Shown here piece by piece: positions 5,368-10,743 of a stretch of 13,737 nucleotides of DNA. A program made the translations under genes and the position numbers. Within the stretch, counting starts at the first letter, position 1; each line of letters starts with the position of its first letter. Under the pieces are notes generated by a model. It made no database searches. It was not told the origin of the DNA and saw only the letters and a program-made list of their open reading frames with translations. Source of the stretch: Candidatus Halarchaeoplasma halalkaliphilum (lineage in GTDB: Archaea; Thermoplasmatota; Thermoplasmata; Halarchaeoplasmatales; Halarchaeoplasmataceae); assembly GCA_007133925.1 (NCBI GenBank), contig SLLU01000047.1:1-13737 (forward strand), written 5' to 3'.

Positions 5368-6936
5368 TCAGCGTATGGGAACCAGGGAAGTGTAGGGAGC
5401 GCCCTTCTTGGGATCCGTGATGATCGCATACAGGCCCGTTTTCGGCTTGATGCCGTAGATACATGGCGTGTTGTTTATACTGGTTATAACGAAGTAATTG
5501 TCCGCCATGTTCTTTATCTCGCTGGTTAGCTTCAATCCGTGTTTTATTATCCCTATGCCCAGGTTGGGGGACACCTTGGTGTTGGCAACGGCTTCCAGCA
5601 GGTCCTTAATGGCGATCTCGTTCCCCATAAGGTACTCAAGTGTATCGAAACCGGTGTAATCCAAAATAGGGGATTTCCCTTCATTGCTGATATCACCTAT
5701 GTGCCTGTTGTATATCTTGCTGACCTCATCCCTTTTCCTGCCTCCCAATGCCATCATGTAGGGCTTATTGGTATGGGGTGAGAAATAATCCACGATTCGG
5801 AACTTTCTATCGAATACCGCTCCAGGTATGAAACGGATAAGGTCCCTGCGAAGATTATCGGGATGGGTTCCTCCTGACAGGATGGCGAGCACACCCATAT
5901 CCTTGCAGAGTGTGTTGAGGAAGATCGGTCGTATAACTGAGAAGTACTCCTCGGTGCTCACATTTTCCTGCACCTCGAACACGTTGTAACTGCCCTTGGG
6001 GAAACCACCTCCCAGCAGGTCATCAAGGTCCTTGGTGCCCGTGCTGTACTTTCCCTTTGCATTGCTCGTAGCCATCCATTCCTGGTGCTCGTCAACTATG
6101 GCATGGAAGGGCTCGAAGCAGGTGAATCGACCGCCGTCAAGGGTCATGAGATAACCAGGCTGTCCAATGCCTACACCCCTTAGTTTGAGTAGTCTTATCT
6201 CACGTACATCCCGGTTCTCCAGATGGAATCTGTTCAGCTTTATGACTCCGTCAACCAGATACTCCAGTTCCCTGGCCTCTTCCTTTTCCAGTACAAAAAT
6301 CAGATTGGTATTGGAGTTTTCCACCAGGTCCTTTTGTAGGGTCATTATGAAGGTTTCCGGGTCTATTTTGTATTTGTGGGTCAACCCCTCCACACTGTCT
6401 ATGATCAGCATGGTCCTTTCCGGTAGTATGCTATCTATCCTGTCATATACCCTTTCCAAGTCAGGTATCTTTTTACCCAGATGCTTGAGTAGTGTTCTGT
6501 CCACCTCTGTGGGCACCCTGTCCTCGTCGATGCTCCCCAGGAATTTCCTAGCGGATTCCAACTTTTTCCTCTCGGCTTCTGGGAGTTCTTCTTCCTTCTC
6601 TTCCTGATCCTGGTAGATAGCCTCCAAAAATAATTTGCTGGAGTCCACTATACGGCTCTTCATCTCCTTTTCTTCGAGCCAGGGGAACTGATTGAAAAGA
6701 CTCTGATCGGAAACCCTTGTGGATAGGTAGAAACTACTGTTGGGATCTCCCACCTCTTCTATGATCTGTAGAGATAGGGTTGTCTTACCCGTACCGGCGG
6801 TACCCTTGACCAGCAGGGATGAGCCGTCCTTTCTTCCTATGAACTCGATCAGTTCCGGGGGGATTGCGATAAGACCTTTGGAGGTTGGGTTCTGTTCGCC
6901 CTTTTTTCCTTCTTTGGATTTTTTTGATGCAGTCAT
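5368..6936 (-). CDS. GvpD/KaiC-like (RAD55-family) ATPase with a degenerate second RecA domain
   Basis: This 522-aa protein has two RecA/KaiC-like halves. The first has a clean Walker A, GTAGTGKTT (45-53), after GLIAIPPELIEFIGRKDG (21-38), and a Walker B, TMLIIDSVEGL (175-185, Asp180). A charged insert (110-130) separates them. The second half starts with the KaiC-type lead-in STGTKDLDDLLGGGFPKGS (298-316), but the place of its P-loop is EVQENVSTEE (321-330), without Gly-Lys-Thr, so it should not hydrolyse ATP. Length and layout resemble GvpD, the haloarchaeal gas-vesicle regulator ATPase, but no gas-vesicle gene is nearby, so a regulatory or scaffolding role is inferred. An in-frame GTG at 6945 exists, but AGGTGAT (6941-6947) is a ribosome binding site 4 bp from the ATG at 6936, so 6936 is preferred. 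It follows the roadblock gene by 13 bp in one operon. Confidence 0.8.
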   Translation of the reverse strand: MTASKKSKEGKKGEQNPTSKGLIAIPPELIEFIGRKDGSSLLVKGTAGTGKTTLSLQIIEEVGDPNSSFYLSTRVSDQSLFNQFPWLEEKEMKSRIVDSSKLFLEAIYQDQEEKEEELPEAERKKLESARKFLGSIDEDRVPTEVDRTLLKHLGKKIPDLERVYDRIDSILPERTMLIIDSVEGLTHKYKIDPETFIMTLQKDLVENSNTNLIFVLEKEEARELEYLVDGVIKLNRFHLENRDVREIRLLKLRGVGIGQPGYLMTLDGGRFTCFEPFHAIVDEHQEWMATSNAKGKYSTGTKDLDDLLGGGFPKGSYNVFEVQENVSTEEYFSVIRPIFLNTLCKDMGVLAILSGGTHPDNLRRDLIRFIPGAVFDRKFRIVDYFSPHTNKPYMMALGGRKRDEVSKIYNRHIGDISNEGKSPILDYTGFDTLEYLMGNEIAIKDLLEAVANTKVSPNLGIGIIKHGLKLTSEIKNMADNYFVITSINNTPCIYGIKPKTGLYAIITDPKKGAPYTSLVPIR

Positions 6937-6940
6937 TTGA

Positions 6941-6947
6941 ATCACCT
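6941..6947 (-). promoter_or_regulatory. Ribosome binding site deciding the start of the GvpD-like gene
   Basis: The minus strand reads AGGTGAT followed by TCAA and then ATG at 6936. The GTG at 6945, the first possible start of the frame, lies inside this ribosome binding site, so it is unlikely to be used. Confidence 0.6.
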
Positions 6948-6949
6948 AT

Positions 6950-7336
6950 CTATTTTTTAAAGCTCGAAGAATTTTCGATCTCCTCTGAAACAGCGTTCAT
7001 TATTCTTTCGAGTGAATTTTTATCAGACACACTCCCCATGAGTGCCAAGACCATACTTTTACCCACACCCTTTATCATAAGAACATCATTTTGGGAATTC
7101 ACCTCTATGATGGTCGGGCTGGTCTTGTCAAAACTGGTGAAAACAACGTCAGATGCTCCGTATATTGTGGCGGTGAGTGCACTGAAACTCTCGTTTTTTC
7201 CACTCCTCCTGGTCATGGCAGTAAGGGGTATGCCGTTTTTGGACACCAGCACCATTGCTTCCACTATATCGTCATGATGTTTCTCAAATATCCCTTGAAT
7301 TTCCGGTTTTATGTTGATAATTACACGCTCCTGCAT
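6950..7336 (-). CDS. Roadblock/LC7 domain protein
   Basis: This 128-aa protein is a single roadblock/LC7 fold, the small alpha-beta dimer platform typified by MglB and dynein light chain LC7, which usually regulates a partner NTPase. Pattern seen: DDIVEAMVLVSKNGIPLTAM (22-41), FSALTATIYGASDVV (51-65), PTIIEVNSQNDVLMIKGVG (74-92) and a C-terminal helix ending in FKK. No small Ras-like GTPase of the MglA type is encoded in the window; the natural partner is the GvpD-like ATPase whose gene begins 13 bp downstream. A promoter (7371-7384) lies just upstream, so these two genes may form their own transcript. The biological process is not known from sequence alone. Confidence 0.8.
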   Translation of the reverse strand: MQERVIINIKPEIQGIFEKHHDDIVEAMVLVSKNGIPLTAMTRRSGKNESFSALTATIYGASDVVFTSFDKTSPTIIEVNSQNDVLMIKGVGKSMVLALMGSVSDKNSLERIMNAVSEEIENSSSFKK

Positions 7337-7370
7337 GTTTTATTTGTTCTTTCTGCAATGTTCAATAGGT

Positions 7371-7384
7371 TTTAAATATTTAAG
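7371..7384 (-). promoter_or_regulatory. Palindromic box A before the roadblock/ATPase genes
   Basis: The minus strand has CTTAAATATTTAAA. Its inner TTAAATATTTAA (7372-7383) is a perfect 12-bp palindrome. It is centred about 42 bp upstream of the ATG at 7336, giving a leader of 10-20 bases. Being symmetric, it could in principle assemble transcription complexes in either direction. It lies in the 63-bp gap after the second coiled-coil gene, so the roadblock-ATPase pair can be expressed separately. Confidence 0.5.
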
Positions 7385-7399
7385 CTTTGACCAGGAAAT

Positions 7400-7633
7400 T
7401 CAAAGAAAATCAAAGATATTGATGTTTCCCCGACCCTGCATATGTTTCTTCATGTCCGAAACCAATGAACCATAATAGACCACATAATTCCTCACCCGGG
7501 CGAGTTCATCGGACAAACGTTTTTCTTCTTCCTCCAGTTCATTTATGGTCTCTTGGAGTCGGTCTATTTCTTCCCTCGCCTCTTGGATCCGTTCCTTCAG
7601 TCCATGAACAGTTCTCTTGTCCAACATGCTCAC
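7400..7633 (-). CDS. Small coiled-coil protein B (unrecognised family)
   Basis: This is a 77-aa, highly charged protein. Residues 12-47 form an evident heptad-rich coiled coil, e.g. LKERIQEAREEIDRLQETIN then ELEEEEKRLSDELARV. A short YVVYYGSLVSDMKKHM segment and a distinctive tail GRGNINIFDFL follow; the tail ends in exposed hydrophobic residues and could be a docking peptide. It begins at a GTG (7633) that overlaps the TGA of the upstream coiled-coil gene by 4 bp, a standard translational-coupling arrangement. An ATG two codons later (7627) is possible but too close to the AGGTGA to use it as a ribosome binding site. I cannot assign a known family. The coupling suggests it forms a complex with the neighbouring coiled-coil protein. 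Confidence 0.7.
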   Translation of the reverse strand: MSMLDKRTVHGLKERIQEAREEIDRLQETINELEEEEKRLSDELARVRNYVVYYGSLVSDMKKHMQGRGNINIFDFL

Positions 7634-7866
7634 CTGATTATGTCATCCATCCTCTGTGCCTGCCGGGGCATATCCCTGGACCCTTTGGTCATGGTGAATA
7701 TGCTGTTTTCACAGGCATTGATCTCGTCTTTGAGTGTTTTTATCCTTTCCAGGCAACTTTTTTTTTCAAGATCGATTGATCTCAGACGCTGGTTCAACTC
7801 TTTCTCACGTAGCTCCCATTTGCGTTTTTCCTCTATGGCCTCCAGGGTCTTGTTGCTTATGGACAC
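7630..7866 (-). CDS. Small coiled-coil protein A (unrecognised family)
   Basis: This is a 78-aa charged helical protein. Residues 7-56 look like continuous coiled coil (LEAIEEKRKWELREKELNQR, then LRSIDLEKKSCLERIKTLKD), followed by a short basic C-terminal segment with MPRQAQRMDDIIR. The start is GTG at 7866, preceded by AAGGAGAA (7873-7880) at a good distance. It follows csl4 by 13 bp and overlaps coiled-coil gene B by 4 bp, so it is part of the same operon. No enzymatic motif, membrane segment or zinc site is seen. I do not recognise it; a prefoldin-like chaperone is unlikely because the beta hairpin region between the helices is missing. Confidence 0.7.
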   Translation of the reverse strand: MSISNKTLEAIEEKRKWELREKELNQRLRSIDLEKKSCLERIKTLKDEINACENSIFTMTKGSRDMPRQAQRMDDIIR

Positions 7867-7879
7867 TACACGTTCTCCT

Positions 7880-8455
7880 TTATTTGCTTTTGAGTGTTAT
7901 CCTTCCGTAAAGATTGGATATCTTCCTTGATTCCCTTCTATCACAGTACCCACAGAACAGAGTATCTCCCGTACGTTCCATACCCCTTCTGCATTTGAAA
8001 CAGTACCCCCTCACGACACCCAGATCTTTATCCATGGTTGTGATCTGGATGGACGGGGTCGTTTGGGTAACTTTTGCGCGTATAACGTCTCCCTTAAGGT
8101 ACTTATCCTCTATATTTTCCGTGTAATCGTCTGAGATCTTTGAAATATGCAGGGTTGCTTCCATGTCCATGGCGATGCCCCTGCTGGATCCCTCCACGAG
8201 GGCGATATCCGCCGTGGCGATGGCCTTCCTCCGCTCCCTGATGGTACCGTAGATGATGTCACCTTCCTTCACCTCCGTTACGGGATTGAACGCCTTCACC
8301 GTCGCTTCCAGTTTTTCTTCGTCATACTCCAACCTGCCGAAGGTCTTTGCATAGATTATACCGTTCGCTTCATAGGTTCCTTCCCCAGGCATCCATTCCT
8401 CATGGGTACCCACTTCTTCGCCTGGCATTACCAGTCTTTCCTTGGATTCTTCCAT
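7880..8455 (-). CDS. csl4: Exosome complex RNA-binding subunit Csl4
   Basis: This 191-aa protein is the cap subunit of the archaeal RNA exosome, binding RNA and recruiting DnaG on top of the Rrp41-Rrp42 ring. Three domains are visible: the N-terminal Csl4 domain, with RLVMPGEEVGTHEEWMPGEG (7-26) and GIIYAKTFGRLE (32-43); the S1 RNA-binding domain (about 62-145), with GDIIYGTIRERRKAIATADI; and a C-terminal zinc ribbon (Cys152, Cys155, Cys168, Cys171). Length is normal. It starts 1 bp after the METTL5-like gene and 13 bp before coiled-coil gene A, so RNA decay, RNA modification and the coiled-coil pair share a transcript. The other exosome subunits are not in this window. Confidence 0.95.
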   Translation of the reverse strand: MEESKERLVMPGEEVGTHEEWMPGEGTYEANGIIYAKTFGRLEYDEEKLEATVKAFNPVTEVKEGDIIYGTIRERRKAIATADIALVEGSSRGIAMDMEATLHISKISDDYTENIEDKYLKGDVIRAKVTQTTPSIQITTMDKDLGVVRGYCFKCRRGMERTGDTLFCGYCDRRESRKISNLYGRITLKSK

Positions 8456-8456
8456 T

Positions 8457-9080
8457 TTAATACCTCTCGCACATCAACAATACGGTCTCAAATTCTTTTT
8501 TCTCCTTTTTGTGGAAACTGAAAAGCCTATTCACCGGGAACATATATCTTTTTTCCCCAAAAACCCTGTAACCACTTTTGTGAACGAACCTTCGGACATA
8601 GTCCTCGCCCCTGGCGTTGTGGAGACTGTATATCCTTGGAGCGATCTCAAAGGCCTTTTCCAGGAAAGGAGTGTCGGCCCCCTTCTTCTGTGATCCGAAG
8701 GGAGGATTCATGATCACGGTATCCCCCTTGAGATTTACATTCTCCACGGGTGAAACCACAAAATCGCACCTGTCTGACAGTCCCAGATCCCTGGCCGTTC
8801 TTTTGGTGGACTGAACGGACTTTTCGTCTATATCCACCCCGTAAACCTTTTCAGCACCCATACGGGCGGCTCCCAGGGAAAAAATTCCCGTCCCGCAGCC
8901 CAGATCTATGACCTCTCTACCCCTGATATCTCCCAGGGTGTAGGCGGTGAACAGTATATCGGCGGCAATCGGTGCGGGTGTGGTGTACTGTTCCAGTTCT
9001 GGTCGGGGATCTTCGTGTGCGGGTATTTTTTCCAGCCAGATCTCCATATCCCTCTTTTTAAAAGTTTCAATGGTGTTCAT
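8457..9080 (-). CDS. METTL5-like N6-adenine RNA methyltransferase
   Basis: This 207-aa class I SAM methyltransferase resembles human METTL5, which makes m6A in 18S rRNA with the help of TRMT112. Motifs seen are PELEQYTTPAPIAADIL (27-43), motif I VIDLGCGTGIFSLGAARMGA (57-76), GVDIDE (81-86), the catalytic NPPFGSQKKGADTPFLEKA (125-143) with NPPF, and YSLHNA (151-156), which is characteristic of METTL5. The C-terminal LFSFHKKEKKEFETVLL also matches. An equivalent small-subunit rRNA target in this archaeon is likely but inferred. In-frame starts are GTG 9095, ATG 9080 and ATG 9046; ATG 9080 gives the best match to METTL5 length before LEQY and overlaps the upstream gene by 14 bp. A Trm112 partner gene is not in the window. 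Confidence 0.88.
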   Translation of the reverse strand: MNTIETFKKRDMEIWLEKIPAHEDPRPELEQYTTPAPIAADILFTAYTLGDIRGREVIDLGCGTGIFSLGAARMGAEKVYGVDIDEKSVQSTKRTARDLGLSDRCDFVVSPVENVNLKGDTVIMNPPFGSQKKGADTPFLEKAFEIAPRIYSLHNARGEDYVRRFVHKSGYRVFGEKRYMFPVNRLFSFHKKEKKEFETVLLMCERY

Positions 9081-9447
9081 CTCTTTTCCACACACTATCT
9101 TCTAGGCTTGCATACACATCGTCCTCTTGTACGACCTCCTCCAACTCGCTCTCCTCCAGGATCGATTTGATCTGATTCTCCTTGAGCCGCCAGTAGTGTA
9201 TCCTCCACCTTTTTCCGCTGGGTACGATGCTACTTTCTTCTTCAGCGGTGACTATGTTATGTTCCTCCAACAAGTAAAAAAGGTCTCTCTCATCTTTGCA
9301 GAGCATGTTGTCCGTGATGGTGGTATCGTAGCCGAAAAGGGACATCACTTTGAGGGCCATCTCATCGGTCTCCTCCGAACTGATGCCTCTCTCACCAAGT
9401 ACCTTCCTCAGAACCTTTTTCATCTCGTCCAGGCGTATACGTACCAC
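9067..9447 (-). CDS. Conserved archaeal protein of unknown function (WRIHYW motif)
   Basis: This is a 126-aa acidic, helix-rich protein. The N-terminal half has repeated helical stretches (DEMKKVLRKVLGERGIS, 7-23; EETDEMALKVMSLFGYD, 25-41), then DNMLCKDERDLFYLLEEHNI (46-65), which reads like a winged-helix-type recognition region, and a strand pair, GKRWRIHYWRLK (78-89). The tail is acidic. It resembles an uncharacterised euryarchaeal family, perhaps DUF6015, but I cannot confirm that name. The start is GTG 9447, because AGGAGGT (9452-9458) sits 4 bp before it; the TTG at 9462 would lie upstream of that ribosome binding site. The gene is first in the operon with the METTL5-like methyltransferase and csl4, directly after the TFB gene, hinting at a role in RNA metabolism or transcription. 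Confidence 0.75.
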   Translation of the reverse strand: MVRIRLDEMKKVLRKVLGERGISSEETDEMALKVMSLFGYDTTITDNMLCKDERDLFYLLEEHNIVTAEEESSIVPSGKRWRIHYWRLKENQIKSILEESELEEVVQEDDVYASLEDSVWKRDEHH

Positions 9448-9451
9448 GTTG

Positions 9452-9458
9452 ACCTCCT
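9452..9458 (-). promoter_or_regulatory. Ribosome binding site deciding the start of the WRIHYW-motif gene
   Basis: AGGAGGT on the minus strand, spaced CAAC before GTG 9447, is the strongest ribosome binding site in the window. It fixes the start five codons inside the longest frame. Confidence 0.65.
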
Positions 9459-9463
9459 GCAAA

Positions 9464-9476
9464 AACGGTATCCGTT
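9464..9476. promoter_or_regulatory. 13-bp inverted repeat between box A and start of the csl4 operon
   Basis: AACGGTATCCGTT has perfect 5-bp arms around a 3-bp centre. It lies just downstream of box A (9482-9490), in the zone where transcription should begin, and 17 bp before the GTG. The position suits a repressor operator. The role is inferred from symmetry and position only. Confidence 0.35.
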
Positions 9477-9481
9477 AGAAC

Positions 9482-9490
9482 GTTATAAAT
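9482..9490 (-). promoter_or_regulatory. Box A for the operon led by the WRIHYW-motif gene
   Basis: The minus strand reads ATTTATAAC, a near-consensus TATA element, immediately after the TFB stop codon (9502-9504). It is centred about 39 bp before GTG 9447, giving a leader of roughly 13 bases that contains the AGGAGGT site. It implies the operon can be transcribed independently of TFB. Confidence 0.55.
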
Positions 9491-9501
9491 CTATCGAAGG
9501 G

Positions 9502-10437
9502 TCAGGGCACCATATTCAATCCCGCCTTTTCGGCGATCTCCTTGTAACGGTTACGTATGGTCACTTCGGTGACCCCGGCCACATCTGAGATGGCCTTTTG
9601 GGTCCTGGGAGATCCTTCCATTATGGCCGCTATGTAAATGGCTGCCGCGGCCAACCCCGTCGGTCCCTTGCCCGATGTTAGTCCCAGGGCATTGGCCTTG
9701 GATATGATATCCTCTCCCCTGGCCTCGACGTTCCTTCCCAGGTCTAGCTTGTTGCAGAATCTGTTGATGTATTCTTCGGGCCGGGTTGGCATCAATTTCA
9801 GTCCCAGTTCTCTGGAAAGGAATCTGTACGCCCTCCCTATCTGTTTTTCGTCGATCTCAGCTGCCTGGGCCACCTCGGTAAGGGTTCTGGGCAGATCGCA
9901 CTTTCTGCATCCAGCGTAAAGAGATGCCGCTATGACGGTTTCTATGTTTCTACCCCGTATTAGGTTCCTTTCAATACCCTGTCGGTAAATCACCGCTGAG
10001 GTCTCCCTGATACTCCTGGGAAGTCCCATATTGGATGCCAACCTATCCAACTCTCTCAGAGCCGATGCCAGATTCCGCTCCGATGCGTTGGATATCCTTA
10101 TGCGTCGATGCCATTTTCTTACCCGGTAAACCTGTCCCCTATTCTTGTTAGGGATGGTCCTTCCATAGGCATCCCGGTTGTTCCACGATATATGAGTGGA
10201 AAGACCCTTATCATGGGTCATGTAATTCATGGGTGCCCCGGTCCTTGCCCGGCTATCCCTCTGTGCGGAGTCGAAAGCCCTCCATTCGGGTCCCTCGTCT
10301 ATAAAGTAATCATCCAGCACCAACCCGCACTTCTCGCATAACACTTCCCCCCGATCGTAGTCCCTTGATATGTGTTCGCTGGAACACTCAGGACATTCGG
10401 TGATTTTTTGTATCTGTACAGCGGACTCCCCTTGCAT
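9502..10437 (-). CDS. tfb: Transcription initiation factor IIB (TFB)
   Basis: This 311-aa general transcription factor binds the TBP-box A complex and recruits RNA polymerase. It has an N-terminal zinc ribbon (Cys15, Cys18, Cys34, Cys37), the B-reader/linker region DEGPEWRAFDSAQRDSRART (47-66), and two cyclin-like repeats (about 120-210 and 220-305). Their landmarks are VIYRQGIERNLIRGRNIETV (149-168), CRKCDLPRTLTEVAQAAEID (177-196) and GPTGLAAAAIYIAAIMEGSP (258-277), followed by the DNA-binding helix-turn-helix DVAGVTEVTIRNRYKEI (285-301) that contacts the BRE. Length is normal for archaeal TFB. The ATG at 10437 has a leader containing AAGGAG and GGAGAT. The gene is divergent from L40e. Whether other TFB paralogues exist cannot be judged. 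Confidence 0.97.
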   Translation of the reverse strand: MQGESAVQIQKITECPECSSEHISRDYDRGEVLCEKCGLVLDDYFIDEGPEWRAFDSAQRDSRARTGAPMNYMTHDKGLSTHISWNNRDAYGRTIPNKNRGQVYRVRKWHRRIRISNASERNLASALRELDRLASNMGLPRSIRETSAVIYRQGIERNLIRGRNIETVIAASLYAGCRKCDLPRTLTEVAQAAEIDEKQIGRAYRFLSRELGLKLMPTRPEEYINRFCNKLDLGRNVEARGEDIISKANALGLTSGKGPTGLAAAAIYIAAIMEGSPRTQKAISDVAGVTEVTIRNRYKEIAEKAGLNMVP

Positions 10438-10481
10438 ATTTTATCTCCAACTCCTTGGTTTTTTTAGGATTTTGGGCCTTG

Positions 10482-10490
10482 TATTTAAAG
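10482..10490 (-). promoter_or_regulatory. Box A for TFB
   Basis: The minus strand reads CTTTAAATA (10490-10482), preceded by GGGATAC upstream. Transcription would begin about 25 bp downstream near 10460, giving a leader of about 20 bases before the ATG at 10437. Confidence 0.55.
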
Positions 10491-10513
10491 GTATCCCGAA
10501 AACAGGTTAGGCC

Positions 10514-10538
10514 TCCGGAAGAGCGCCTCGCTCACGGA
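10514..10538. repeat. Imperfect inverted repeat between the divergent TFB and L40e promoters
   Basis: A GC-rich stretch in an otherwise AT-rich 156-bp intergenic region contains a perfect 5-bp hairpin, GAGCG-CCT-CGCTC (10521-10533), flanked by outer arms TCCG (10514-10517) and CGGA (10535-10538). It sits about 25 bp from the TFB box A and just before the L40e box A. It could be a regulator site. It is too GC-rich and lacks a T-run for a terminator. Confidence 0.3.
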
Positions 10539-10542
10539 AGGA

Positions 10543-10552
10543 TTTATATATA
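10543..10552 (+). promoter_or_regulatory. Box A for ribosomal protein L40e
   Basis: TTTATATATA, preceded by the purine-rich GGAAGGA (a good BRE), is the strongest TATA element in the window, as expected for a ribosomal protein. Start of transcription near 10573 leaves a leader of about 20 bases with AAGGTG (10582-10587) as the ribosome binding site before ATG 10594. Confidence 0.7.
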
Positions 10553-10593
10553 ACGAATTACTCGTCTGCCCACGGTTAACTAAGGTGTTACTG

Positions 10594-10743
10594 ATGGCTA
10601 GATTCCCCGAGGCAGAAAAAAGATTACTACACAAAAAGATTTGCATGCACTGCTCTGCAAACAACCCAGTAAGGTCAAAACAGTGCAGACGTTGTGGTAG
10701 GAAGCAACTACGAATGAAGGCAAAGGAGAGCCGAAGACTCTAG
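10594..10743 (+). CDS. rpl40e: Ribosomal protein L40e (eL40)
   Basis: This 49-aa large-subunit ribosomal protein has the classical single zinc site: Cys17-x2-Cys20 and Cys31-x2-Cys34 (ICMHCSANNPVRSKQCRRCG, 16-35). The N-terminus MARFPEAEKRLLHKK and the basic tail are family-typical, and the length matches archaeal L40e. A strong promoter (10543-10552) and AAGGTG before the ATG support expression. The stop TAG (10741-10743) shares the bases CTAG (10740-10743) with the stop codon of the convergent topoisomerase gene, so the two coding regions overlap by 4 bp. Easily missed by gene finders with a length cut-off. Confidence 0.95.
   Translation: MARFPEAEKRLLHKKICMHCSANNPVRSKQCRRCGRKQLRMKAKESRRL

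Noticed and set aside
6167..6607. Plus-strand serine-rich open frame opposite the GvpD-like gene
   Set aside because: Runs of Ser and Phe reflect the antisense of Glu/Lys-rich codons; no start signals or recognisable motifs.
5368..6936. Gas-vesicle operon
   Set aside because: Only a GvpD-like ATPase is present; no GvpA, GvpN, GvpF/L or GvpE-like gene is in the window, so gas vesicles are not supported.
7630..7866. Prefoldin beta subunit
   Set aside because: Length and coiled coil are suggestive, but the central hairpin sequence between two long helices is missing and the tail differs.
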